Part shown: positions 1 through 6,969 of the stretch, in pieces | Numbering within the stretch: the stretch's first letter is position 1 | How the letters are laid out: the number at the start of each line of letters is the position of its first letter | NCBI RefSeq assembly: GCF_020829685.1 | Contig: NZ_JAIVFR010000055.1 | Span: forward strand, 1 to 13,930 | Source: Nostoc sp. CHAB 5715 | Lineage (GTDB): Bacteria > Cyanobacteriota > Cyanobacteriia > Cyanobacteriales > Nostocaceae | Length of the DNA stretch: 13,930 bases | Direction: 5' to 3' | Notes under the pieces: model-generated | What the model was told of the DNA's origin: nothing | Databases searched by the model: none | The model's input: the letters and a program-made list of their open reading frames with translations, nothing else | Position numbers and translations under genes: made by a program

Positions 1-2
1 TA

Positions 3-1982
3 ATCTCAGCACCAGTAGCCCCAACAAAAGAAGAAAATATTCTCTGGCGGCACAATAAACTAATAAAAGAATTGGAGGATATTTACCTCAAAACATCTAA
101 TCCTAGTCTAAAGCTATACAATCTCAACCTACTAGCGAATGAACACCCTGAAATAAAAGGAGGTATCAAAGCACTTGAGGATATTTACATAAAATCTCTG
201 TGTGCCACAGTTGAGCCACGCAAAACCTTAGATGAGCTTGAAGAGGAAGTAGGTACAGAAGGCAGAAAATGGCTTTTGGGCGGAATAATCGCCCAAGCAA
301 CCACCGCACTAGTAATTGCTGATGGCGGGGTTGGCAAAACCAAGTGGCTTTACGATTTACTCCACTGCATAGCCTCCGGCAAAAACTGGAATGGCTTTCC
401 TGCCACCGCCGACGGTCGCCGCGTTCTTATTTACCAGGGCGATGAGTCAAAGAACGATATGCTTCAGGCTTTAAATAAGCGTGGTTTCAAGCCAGGAACA
501 GAAGTTCGCAAAAGGACAGCAGTTCGTTTTGGTTGGAATACAGACGCGATGCCGATTTTGTACGAAGACGCTGCTGAATTTAAACCCGCCATCATAATGA
601 TTGACTCGCTGACCTTCGTTAATCGCCACTCGCTTTATGACGAGAACAGGACAGAATATTCCCGCCCCGTCCTGGAGCTAAACAGGTTCGCGGCAGAAAC
701 AGGGATAACCGTCGTCATCGTTCACCACACCAACAAAAACGGACAAGCCAGGGGGACGACAGCCGTTAGAAACGCCGTCTCCGAAGTCATCAAATTGGAG
801 AAAGACACCAACCCTAACGCCAACCCCCAAGAGAAAATTCTCACCATTGAAAAATCGCGATCGCGCCGCTTCCCCGCAAGCTATCGCCTATTTTTCAACG
901 AAGAGGACTTTAGCTTCTCTCTGTTAGAGGAAGTAGGTCTTGAGTTAGGCTCCCCAGATACGTCTACTAAAGACCAGATCGTTAAATTCTTACAAGAACA
1001 CGCCAACGTTAAATTTGAGTCCGAAGAGGTAGCCCACGAGATCAACGCTACACCCGGCAATGCTCGGCGATGTTTATACCAGCTGGCCAGAGACGGAATG
1101 GTAAACCTTGACGAGAAAACGGCTAGCGGCACAGCGAAGCTGTATTACATCGCGCGAGAACCCGAAAATTGTAGTACAGAAAAACCTTTACAAACTGCAA
1201 CAGTAACACCATCTCCGAGGATCACCTCTGAAAATGACTCAAGTGCTTGTCAGTCCGAAGTAATCAGCGAGTCATCCGAGATGTATAAAAACGATGGATC
1301 ACCTGATGATCACCTTGGATCACCTTCTTATGATCACCTTTGTAAAGCAACTCAAACGGATACACAGCAACATTCTTTAGAGAATGTAAAGCAAGGTGAT
1401 CATCTAAGTGTGCCTGAAATCGCAAAAAAACCAGAATTGGAGATTGAAGAAAAACCGCGCCAAAACGATGATCAGATGATCACCTCTCTTCACAATTCTC
1501 AAGATGATTGCTCTGTAAGCGTTGCAAATTGTAACGAAGGTGATCCATCAAGGCGATCGCAAGGTGATCACGAGGTGATCCAATGCGATAGCGATCGCCT
1601 TGATGACAGCAGTCATATACTACAAGCCACAGAACAGGAATTACCCATCCTGCCTCTAATTAAGGAGAAAGCTAGCTACTGGAGTCTGTCACAGAAACGA
1701 GAGGTAAAGGTATTCCAAATTTTTGACACTTTATCCGAGGTCAGCTGCCAAGTTCCCCAACGAGGACGGATCGGACTACCCTTTACAGACTTGCGATGCA
1801 GTGAACAATCCCCCAGGAGTGATTTAAGTGTTGGTGACAAAGTAGTAATTCTGGAGGGCAAGTATCAAGAAACCTTTGCTACCATCACCACCATTAGAGC
1901 CGATGGTATCTGGTTGAGGTGCGACGATCGCAAAAAACGACTTGCAAGAGCTTACTTTCCCCATCAACTGGCAAAAGTCTGA
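3..1982 (+). CDS. Plasmid-type replication ATPase (RecA/RepA-like AAA_25), 5' end outside window
   Basis: The frame is open to the left edge, reading ...APTKEENILWRHNKLIKE before the TTG at 72, so that TTG is probably not the true start and the N-terminus, often a primase-like part in this family, is missing. Residues numbered from the TTG: Walker A ADGGVGKT at 83-90, Walker B-like AIIMIDS at 173-179, then VIVHHTNKNG at 215-224 and GTTAVRN. This is the order seen in hexameric RepA/RecA-like helicase ATPases of plasmids and phages. Residues about 299-362 look like a winged helix (DQIVKFLQEH...RRCLYQLARDGMV). Residues about 365-550 form a low-complexity polar linker whose DNA holds an iteron-like array. 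The last 50 residues (VGDKVVILEGKYQ...) resemble a KOW/SH3-like barrel. The likely role is DNA unwinding at an origin; ATPase fold is secure, replication role inferred. Confidence 0.85.
   Translation: MSAPVAPTKEENILWRHNKLIKELEDIYLKTSNPSLKLYNLNLLANEHPEIKGGIKALEDIYIKSLCATVEPRKTLDELEEEVGTEGRKWLLGGIIAQATTALVIADGGVGKTKWLYDLLHCIASGKNWNGFPATADGRRVLIYQGDESKNDMLQALNKRGFKPGTEVRKRTAVRFGWNTDAMPILYEDAAEFKPAIIMIDSLTFVNRHSLYDENRTEYSRPVLELNRFAAETGITVVIVHHTNKNGQARGTTAVRNAVSEVIKLEKDTNPNANPQEKILTIEKSRSRRFPASYRLFFNEEDFSFSLLEEVGLELGSPDTSTKDQIVKFLQEHANVKFESEEVAHEINATPGNARRCLYQLARDGMVNLDEKTASGTAKLYYIAREPENCSTEKPLQTATVTPSPRITSENDSSACQSEVISESSEMYKNDGSPDDHLGSPSYDHLCKATQTDTQQHSLENVKQGDHLSVPEIAKKPELEIEEKPRQNDDQMITSLHNSQDDCSVSVANCNEGDPSRRSQGDHEVIQCDSDRLDDSSHILQATEQELPILPLIKEKASYWSLSQKREVKVFQIFDTLSEVSCQVPQRGRIGLPFTDLRCSEQSPRSDLSVGDKVVILEGKYQETFATITTIRADGIWLRCDDRKKRLARAYFPHQLAKV
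1220..1580. repeat. Iteron-like array of GATCACCT / AGGTGATC inside the rep gene
   Basis: Forward copies GATCACCT start at 1220, 1297, 1308, 1318, 1332 and 1478; inverted copies AGGTGATC start at 1394, 1538, 1562 and 1573. That is ten 8-mers in 361 bp. Several extend to TGATCACCTT or AAGGTGATCA. Spacings of 11, 10, 14 and 11 bp between neighbours are close to a helical turn. The copies fall in all three codon phases and both orientations, so they do not encode one repeated peptide, which points to a DNA-level function. Two HIP1 sites (1553, 1591) lie in the same stretch. Origin iterons or another protein-binding array are the likely explanation; function is inferred. Confidence 0.7.
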
Positions 1983-1991
1983 CATTATAAT

Positions 1992-2219
1992 TCAGCAGAG
2001 TCTGATCGACAAGTTGCCGCCGCAGGCATCGATGTTTAACGCGGCTGGATTCTCCTGCACCAGCTTTTGGAATTTCCGTAGCTCATCCCAGGTGCGGGTG
2101 TTGGTGTCAAGTTGCTTGGAGTTCTGGTTAGGGTGGTAGTTTTGACGTTTGTATTCGATGTAGCGCTCAATCGCCTTGAGGATTATTTCTGCTGTATTGA
2201 CCTGAACTACCCCCCGGAT
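1992..2219 (-). pseudogene. Remnant of an unrecognised gene, C-terminal part
   Basis: The reverse strand is open for 75 codons between an in-frame stop inside the palindrome (2220-2222) and the stop at 1992-1994. It reads protein-like sequence (AEIILKAIERYIEYKRQN, then TWDELRKFQKLVQEN) but has no ATG. The upstream end is cut exactly where the 2196-2245 palindrome begins, so the 5' part seems to have been lost or displaced by that element. It converges on the rep gene, ending 10 bp past it. I do not recognise the family. Confidence 0.4.
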
Positions 2220-2245
2220 TTATCCGTGGGGTAGTTCAGGTCAAT
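2196..2245. repeat. 50-bp near-perfect palindrome, IS200/IS605-end or PATE-like
   Basis: Arms ATTGACCTGAACTACCCC (2196-2213) and its exact complement (2228-2245) form an 18-bp stem. A one-by-one internal mismatch follows, then CGGAT/ATCCG. Subterminal hairpins with a CCCACGGATAAATCC-like core are common at IS200/IS605-type ends in cyanobacteria. No transposase is present here, so this would be a remnant or a small palindrome-associated element. It truncates the reverse-strand remnant on its left. Confidence 0.6.
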
Positions 2246-2385
2246 GTATCACAAAGGCATGAAAAATGCGATCGCTCGATAAGAACTGCGTGAGCGCAAG
2301 AAGCTTGACCCGGACGCGCTCGGTGTCAGTAATATTGCTGTGGCTATTTTTTAGCAAAGTTAGAAATATAGTGAAATTCCCCAAC

Positions 2386-2586
2386 ATGAGCGAAATTATG
2401 CTTGTTTCAAATGTGGTACCTGATTATGTTTTTCTAGAGGATGTGGTCGCCTTGCATCCTGAACCAAGGCTAATCGACCAAGAAGCCAACGCCAAACAAG
2501 ACAAGTCCGATCAAGAAATCCAAAAACTTTTGTCCAAATTAACTAATGCATTTTCGGCAGGGATTAACTTCTTTACTAGCTATTGA
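2386..2586 (+). CDS. Small hypothetical protein, 66 aa
   Basis: The ATG at 2386 begins MSEIMLVSNVVPDYVFLED and ends INFFTSY. An in-frame ATG exists further upstream at 2266, but the sequence from there is Arg/Ser-rich and reads like non-coding DNA, so 2386 is preferred. There is no clear Shine-Dalgarno sequence. The protein is acidic with a short amphipathic helical stretch (SDQEIQKLLSKLTNAF). A hairpin terminator starts 13 bp after the stop, which supports a real transcript end. Family not recognised; it may equally be a decayed fragment. Confidence 0.4.
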   Translation: MSEIMLVSNVVPDYVFLEDVVALHPEPRLIDQEANAKQDKSDQEIQKLLSKLTNAFSAGINFFTSY

Positions 2587-2598
2587 AAACTGTTCCAT

Positions 2599-2642
2599 AA
2601 AAGGCGATTGGTGTACCTGTCCTGTAGAAGCGATCGCCTTTT
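2599..2642 (+). terminator. Hairpin terminator, 10-bp stem with T-run
   Basis: AAAAGGCGAT (2599-2608) pairs perfectly with ATCGCCTTTT (2633-2642), with a 24-nt loop. The stem ends in four T, and in four A on the other strand, so it could work in both directions. The right arm contains a HIP1 octamer. It lies just downstream of the small ORF ending at 2586. Confidence 0.5.
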
Positions 2643-2936
2643 GCTCATAGAATATCTGCTTGCTAAAATCTTGATAAAAATTAACAATTAAATAATTAAG
2701 TATATCTGCGGTTTCACAGTAAACAGATTTCTGGTTCAAGTTCTTGTTTTACCTGATGGCGTGCTTCGTAGCTGTTACCCTCTCAATATTTACAACAGGA
2801 CTATTCCCGCATCTTTGGTATAGCAAGACTTCCAGTAGGTAAAATCACTTCCGCATTTATATAAAAGTAGAACATTTACAGAAATTTGATTAAGCCATAC
2901 AACGGATTTATTCAAGTCTTTAGGTAATCCGTGTAA
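2643..2936. other. Intergenic leader, no supported gene
   Basis: AT-rich stretch with no ORF I can support; a reverse-strand ORF at 2539-2739 overlaps the terminator and has no protein-like features. It must hold the promoter of the forward operon. The AT-rich TTTATATAAAAG near 2855-2867 is a possible -10 region, but no convincing -35 can be assigned. Confidence 0.4.
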
Positions 2937-2939
2937 ATG
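2873..2939 (+). promoter_or_regulatory. Hairpin in leader covering the start codon of the 262-aa gene
   Basis: CATTTAC (2873-2879) complements GTAAATG (2933-2939), and ACGGATT (2902-2908) complements AATCCGT (2926-2932), giving two stacked 7-bp stems with one bulge. The ATG at 2937-2939 lies in the outer stem. Such a fold could hide the start and regulate translation; this is inference from pairing only. Confidence 0.35.
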
Positions 2940-3725
2940 GTACTTGAAATTTTCGTAATGAAACAAAAATTGTGTGTAACGCTTGACCCCAACTCAGGAC
3001 AGAGTGTAATACCAATTTTTAATTATATCCCCTATGCCAAAGCGGGGTACAGATTGGTGGATGAATACTTAGAAATTGAAAATTTAAAAGCAGTCGCTTG
3101 GATATATTCACTTCCTCCGGTTGAATTTCCAGTATTCGAGTTAGAGGATACTGAAAGCAAGCAACTATTGACAGCCATTAATCTTGAGTGGAAATCCGCA
3201 AGAATTCAGCTTGATGTGATGTGTCAAATCGACGGTACACTTAATTGGCAAAGAATAGCAGCTTATTCATTATTAAATAGCGACCCTTATCCATACAGAG
3301 AATATTCACTAGGAAGCCATGCACTAGGTAATAATTCAATGATTGGATTACAGATAAGAAATGTGGGTTATGGACTGCTACAGAATAGTGTAAAAGGACA
3401 AGACAAACTGACAGCCTATGCTGACCTAAAGCGTATTATTACTATTGAAAAATTAATTGATACTTCTGTTAAAATAGCCAATAATATCACTACAATTGCA
3501 GCAACAATAGTAAATAGTAACCCTAACAGAAAAGGAATTACTTTCTTTAATTCAAGCAATAAAAATATTTTTATAGATTCTGTTAGTGGTGTTTCAGTTA
3601 CAAGTTATTCGGTAAAAATGGAGCCGGGAGATTATTATGAAGCTCCAAACCCACTATACACAGGCGCTTATTACGGAATTGTAGAAAATGGAAGTACTGC
3701 AATAGACATTAGGGAGTTTTTGTAG
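2937..3725 (+). CDS. Virion-structure-like protein, 262 aa, first gene of forward operon
   Basis: Two starts are possible: ATG 2937, within the leader hairpin, and ATG 2958 (MKQKLCVTLDPNSG); neither has a strong Shine-Dalgarno sequence. Residues about 10-150 look beta-rich, and 160-192 are helical. The C-terminal part from about 195 (NPNRKGITFFN, then SYSVKMEPGDYYE and YTGAYYGIVENGS) resembles a small beta module common in phage virion and tail proteins, in which NPNRKG is followed by an N-S-N turn and a PG-YYE-P segment. No signal peptide or membrane segment is seen. The stop codon directly abuts the next ATG, so it is translated with the 645-aa gene. A structural role is inferred from the C-terminal module; the rest is unrecognised. 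Confidence 0.75.
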   Translation: MVLEIFVMKQKLCVTLDPNSGQSVIPIFNYIPYAKAGYRLVDEYLEIENLKAVAWIYSLPPVEFPVFELEDTESKQLLTAINLEWKSARIQLDVMCQIDGTLNWQRIAAYSLLNSDPYPYREYSLGSHALGNNSMIGLQIRNVGYGLLQNSVKGQDKLTAYADLKRIITIEKLIDTSVKIANNITTIAATIVNSNPNRKGITFFNSSNKNIFIDSVSGVSVTSYSVKMEPGDYYEAPNPLYTGAYYGIVENGSTAIDIREFL

Positions 3726-5663
3726 ATGCTTTCAAACAAACCACTAACACATAAACCACCTCGTAAAGGAAAGAAACCAGGTGAACCTTTTACGACTTAT
3801 GAACCAGAAGAACCCCAGGAATCTTTAGTACCTATTGGTGGGGATTTTTACGCCACACCTGACACTCCAGCTGACCCTACAGATTGTGATAGATATCCTG
3901 ACAGTCCTTGGTGTGGCGGTAATCCTATTGATTTAGAAAATCCTGTCTCACTTAATATTGATATCGTGCAGGATGATTGTAATTTTGGTGTTCAACTTAG
4001 TGGAACATTTGCGTTTATCAAATTGCCTCCATTTCAGATTGTTTATCGTAATCCAGATTGCAGTATCCCGCCATACACGCCACCACCGCCAGAGCCATTG
4101 AAACTAATAGAATATGATGAGCTGCCTATTATTCCTGATGAAATATGTGGCGATAGGACATTGTTTTTGATTTGCAGTGAAACGGCGCTGGAATATTCAG
4201 ACGGTAGGAGTGTTTCTTACATTGACGTTGGCGGCGTGTGGGTGTCGGATAAAATAAACGTTTCCATTATTTCGGTTAGGTTTCCTAAAGAGCTACAAGA
4301 AACAAACTTGGTTGTAGCCAATATTAAGGTATTGGTAAAAAAAACTTATAGCGCCCAATACGGGCAAAGCACTGACGTAGGCACTGATTATTCCGAGCGT
4401 TTTTACGAATATCAGGTCAGGAGTGATGATCGCCTTGAGTCTCCGAGCAACATGATAAGAGTTGCTATCTATGGCGATCGCTTCGGTAATTTCAGCGCCA
4501 GCGCCTTACTGTATGCAAGTTTTTCACGAGATGTAGTCGTCGCAAATGCAACCAGTCAAGCGGGAATTATCCGTACTGTAGGGTTTAGGACAGAAAGGAT
4601 TATAACAGATGTAACTTCCAATACAACTAGTGCTAGTCTAGAGACCCCATATAATTCATATGCAATAGTGGTTGAAGATGATCCAACAAGTCCGACCACT
4701 TATATAGCAACATGGACGCAAACGGATATAACTGAAAAGCGGTATTTAATTCAAGCATTTTGTGAAGATACATATGATATATTTCCACCACCTCCTCCGC
4801 CACCAAAAGAATGTGATTGTATGAGTTGTTGCCCCAAAATTGATGATACTCTTTTAAAGTTGATTCTCAAAAGAATAGGAAAACCTGAGAAGGTGACTAT
4901 TTTTGATGAAAATTTGGAAAGAAAAGGAACTCAAAAAGCAGATAAAACCCCGCAAAGCTTAAATCAATACTTAAAGCTGGCAATTCAACGAGTAGAAATT
5001 GTTAACAGATTGCTGGGAATAGACAACTATCCGATGACTGTACCCGATACGATGATAACGCCTTTTCAAGAGGGAGTATTTGCTAAAGTTTTCAAATTCA
5101 TAGATGGTAAAAAGAAACGAAAAATTAATTCTGTTACGGAGTTAATTGCTTGGATGTCTGAACAAGATTCAGCCGTGTTAGGCGAATTCCACCAAGTAAT
5201 TCAGTTTGAAACCGAGGATAAAAAGCAATCTTCAGTTGTGCTTCCCAATGTTGCAGAGGCACTTAAGGAATTGGTACTCCTGGCTTCACAAATGGCAAGA
5301 CAGAATAATACTCAAACAGAACTAATCTTTAAGATTGCAGCCGAAATTGTGGCGACGCGGGCTGTTGCAACTAAAGGAACTGCAATTGCCCAAGATATCC
5401 AAGATTATTTGGATTATCCCACCGAGACAAAAACGACTACAATTCCTTCTAGTATTTCTCTGCCAAAGCTAAGCACTAATAAAGAAGGGATACCTATAGC
5501 AACTTCTAAAACTGAAAACCACAAGAACTTTTTAAAACCGGGAGAAATAAAAATTGTTTATGAAGACTGGAACGGGAACAATTCACTTCATGACCAACTA
5601 TTAGATTTACTCCAACTAGCTTCCATGTTAAGAGCGATTTATTTTCAAAGGACAGATAAATAA
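3726..5663 (+). CDS. Large two-part protein of unknown function (beta-rich + Pro7/Cys hinge + helical), 645 aa
   Basis: The start follows the previous stop with no gap, and AGGGAG at 3711-3716 is a good Shine-Dalgarno sequence. Residues 1-60 are Pro-rich and disordered. Residues about 70-350 are beta-rich (many alternating strands, Cys at 54, 63, 85, 112, 141, 150 and 346). A seven-proline hinge lies at 354-360, followed by CDCMSCC at 363-369. Residues about 371-645 are mainly helical and charged (LLKLILKRIGK, VAEALKELVLLASQMAR, LHDQLLDLLQLASMLRAI). There is no signal peptide and no hydrophobic membrane helix. It is the largest product of the operon and is flanked by virion-like and membrane genes, so a structural or scaffold role is possible. 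I recognise no named family. Confidence 0.8.
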   Translation: MLSNKPLTHKPPRKGKKPGEPFTTYEPEEPQESLVPIGGDFYATPDTPADPTDCDRYPDSPWCGGNPIDLENPVSLNIDIVQDDCNFGVQLSGTFAFIKLPPFQIVYRNPDCSIPPYTPPPPEPLKLIEYDELPIIPDEICGDRTLFLICSETALEYSDGRSVSYIDVGGVWVSDKINVSIISVRFPKELQETNLVVANIKVLVKKTYSAQYGQSTDVGTDYSERFYEYQVRSDDRLESPSNMIRVAIYGDRFGNFSASALLYASFSRDVVVANATSQAGIIRTVGFRTERIITDVTSNTTSASLETPYNSYAIVVEDDPTSPTTYIATWTQTDITEKRYLIQAFCEDTYDIFPPPPPPPKECDCMSCCPKIDDTLLKLILKRIGKPEKVTIFDENLERKGTQKADKTPQSLNQYLKLAIQRVEIVNRLLGIDNYPMTVPDTMITPFQEGVFAKVFKFIDGKKKRKINSVTELIAWMSEQDSAVLGEFHQVIQFETEDKKQSSVVLPNVAEALKELVLLASQMARQNNTQTELIFKIAAEIVATRAVATKGTAIAQDIQDYLDYPTETKTTTIPSSISLPKLSTNKEGIPIATSKTENHKNFLKPGEIKIVYEDWNGNNSLHDQLLDLLQLASMLRAIYFQRTDK

Positions 5664-5971
5664 TGAAAAAAGATAACGGTAAAACTTTGTCTAAGTTAAC
5701 TAAACAAGTTAATCAAACTATTGAAATATCTGATGTTTTAGCAGGCAAAAAGCCTATAGGTGGCAAATTAGGTAAAAAATTAGAAAAATTACAAGAGGAG
5801 GAAACAAGTCTAAGTAAAGGAAAAAAAATCAGAAACGATAAATTTAAGCCTTTTGACAAATATTTAGAAAGGATGGAGCTAATTGCCAATGGTGGCGATT
5901 TAACAGATAAAAGAATTAAGATTGAACGAGCTTTAATTTTAGATCCGAAAAACCCAGATAAATTACTTTAG
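5663..5971 (+). CDS. Small basic protein, 102 aa, unknown function
   Basis: The start overlaps the previous stop by one base (TAATG), a translational-coupling arrangement. AGGA lies about 12 bases upstream. The protein is Lys-rich (KGKKIRNDKFKPF), with a predicted helical stretch in the middle (GKLGKKLEKLQEEE). There are no Cys, no membrane segment and no signal peptide. Its position between the 645-aa and 331-aa genes suggests an accessory or scaffold-like partner, but nothing in the sequence fixes a role. Confidence 0.7.
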   Translation: MKKDNGKTLSKLTKQVNQTIEISDVLAGKKPIGGKLGKKLEKLQEEETSLSKGKKIRNDKFKPFDKYLERMELIANGGDLTDKRIKIERALILDPKNPDKLL

Positions 5972-5973
5972 TT

Positions 5974-6969
5974 ATGCCACTTCCTATAGAACTTGACAAA
6001 GCCCTCTCTTTCGGTCGGAAAGCTTCCATTAGTCTTTTGGAAATCTTCAACCCAGGTTTTGGTTTTTTAGCGAGAACTGCTGATACGGCATCCGATATTG
6101 AACAACGGCTGACTGTATCTCAGAAACAATCAACTTTTGGCAAAGCTGTAACTTTTATTAAAAATTTCACTTTAGGTTCTCTAGCCGCTGCGGTCGGAGG
6201 AGCAGTTATTGTTGGTGCAGGAGTTGCTTTAGCAGGATTAGCCAGTTTAGGAACTGTTGGTGCTTTATCAGCAAGTTTTATTGGCGCGGGGATGGCAGCG
6301 TTTTCGCTGACTCAGCTAGTTTCAATTGTTGCGAGTACTAGTAACTTCGTATTGAATTTTGATATCAACCAAACGGATGAGCAATTGGATCAGTTATTAG
6401 CTCAAAAGATTGAAGGATTCTATGGACTCTTGGGAAATGTAGTCGGGGAAAGCATGGGGTATCTAGTTTGTGGTGCGATTCCCGGTGCTATTTCCTTTGC
6501 CTTCAATCCAGCGGTCGGCGCCGCGATTATGCGGGATTTAGATGATGATGCCAGGAGCGAAATCTTGGGACAGGTGAATGTGATTGCTAGAACCGCCTTT
6601 CAGACGATGATCAACGCTGAACTCGCCAATAGGTTTAAATCTAGCCGAAGATTTTTAAAAAAGAATCCTGACAACGGTTTCGCAAAAATGGTCAAGTCAA
6701 TTATTGGAGAAGAAAATTTTAAGAAGTGGGGAGATTCTAACAATTCCAGCTTCACCATCCATCAAGACATTATTGAAAAACGAATTGAGGCGATACCTGA
6801 TAAAGGAAAAAGACAATTTTTAGAAGAAGCTTTGGAAGGTTTCGCTGATAGCTGCTTAGAATCTGGTTACATTGTTGCTAGTAACTTAGATAGTCAGTTA
6901 GCGGCTCAAGCGTTAATGAGGCAATCTGTTCTCGGACGCTCAACTGATGTTAGCATCAGTTTTACTTAA
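5974..6969 (+). CDS. Glycine-rich membrane protein, 331 aa, unknown function
   Basis: The ATG lies two bases after the preceding stop, with no clear Shine-Dalgarno sequence. Residues about 68-92 (LGSLAAAVGGAVIVGAGVAL) and 95-122 are small-residue hydrophobic helices of glycine-zipper type. A third weakly hydrophobic region covers about 150-185 (GNVVGESMGYLVCGAIPGAI). The N-terminal 60 residues and the C-terminal 145 residues are soluble, charged and helical (KKNPDNGFAKMVKSIIGEEN). It is the last gene of the forward operon and ends in a 4-bp convergent overlap with the reverse operon. A membrane-inserted or membrane-remodelling role is plausible; the family is not recognised. Confidence 0.75.
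   Translation: MPLPIELDKALSFGRKASISLLEIFNPGFGFLARTADTASDIEQRLTVSQKQSTFGKAVTFIKNFTLGSLAAAVGGAVIVGAGVALAGLASLGTVGALSASFIGAGMAAFSLTQLVSIVASTSNFVLNFDINQTDEQLDQLLAQKIEGFYGLLGNVVGESMGYLVCGAIPGAISFAFNPAVGAAIMRDLDDDARSEILGQVNVIARTAFQTMINAELANRFKSSRRFLKKNPDNGFAKMVKSIIGEENFKKWGDSNNSSFTIHQDIIEKRIEAIPDKGKRQFLEEALEGFADSCLESGYIVASNLDSQLAAQALMRQSVLGRSTDVSISFT

Noticed and set aside
75..187. Repeated 12-mer GAGGATATTTAC at 75 and 176 in the rep gene
   Set aside because: Both copies are in frame and encode the same LEDIY peptide, so it is explained by a small peptide duplication.
881..1132. Reverse-strand ORF of 83 aa inside the rep gene
   Set aside because: Shadow of the well-supported ATPase frame; no protein-like features.
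1220..1580. CRISPR array as an explanation of the repeat cluster
   Set aside because: The repeats are 8-10 bp, irregularly spaced and in both orientations; CRISPR repeats are longer, regularly spaced and in one orientation.
1676..1861. Reverse-strand ORF of 61 aa inside the rep gene
   Set aside because: Antisense shadow of the KOW-like C-terminal coding region.
1942..2139. Forward ORF of 65 aa overlapping the rep gene end
   Set aside because: Antisense to the better-looking reverse remnant at 1992-2219; low-complexity Ser/Phe/Trp composition.
2283..2354. Short forward open stretch reading ELRERKKLDPDALGVSNIAV
   Set aside because: Looks protein-like but is only 23 codons without a start and with stops on both sides; too little to call a gene, possibly part of the same decayed locus.
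2539..2739. Reverse-strand ORF of 66 aa
   Set aside because: Runs through the hairpin terminator and the end of the small forward ORF; no ribosome site and no protein-like pattern.
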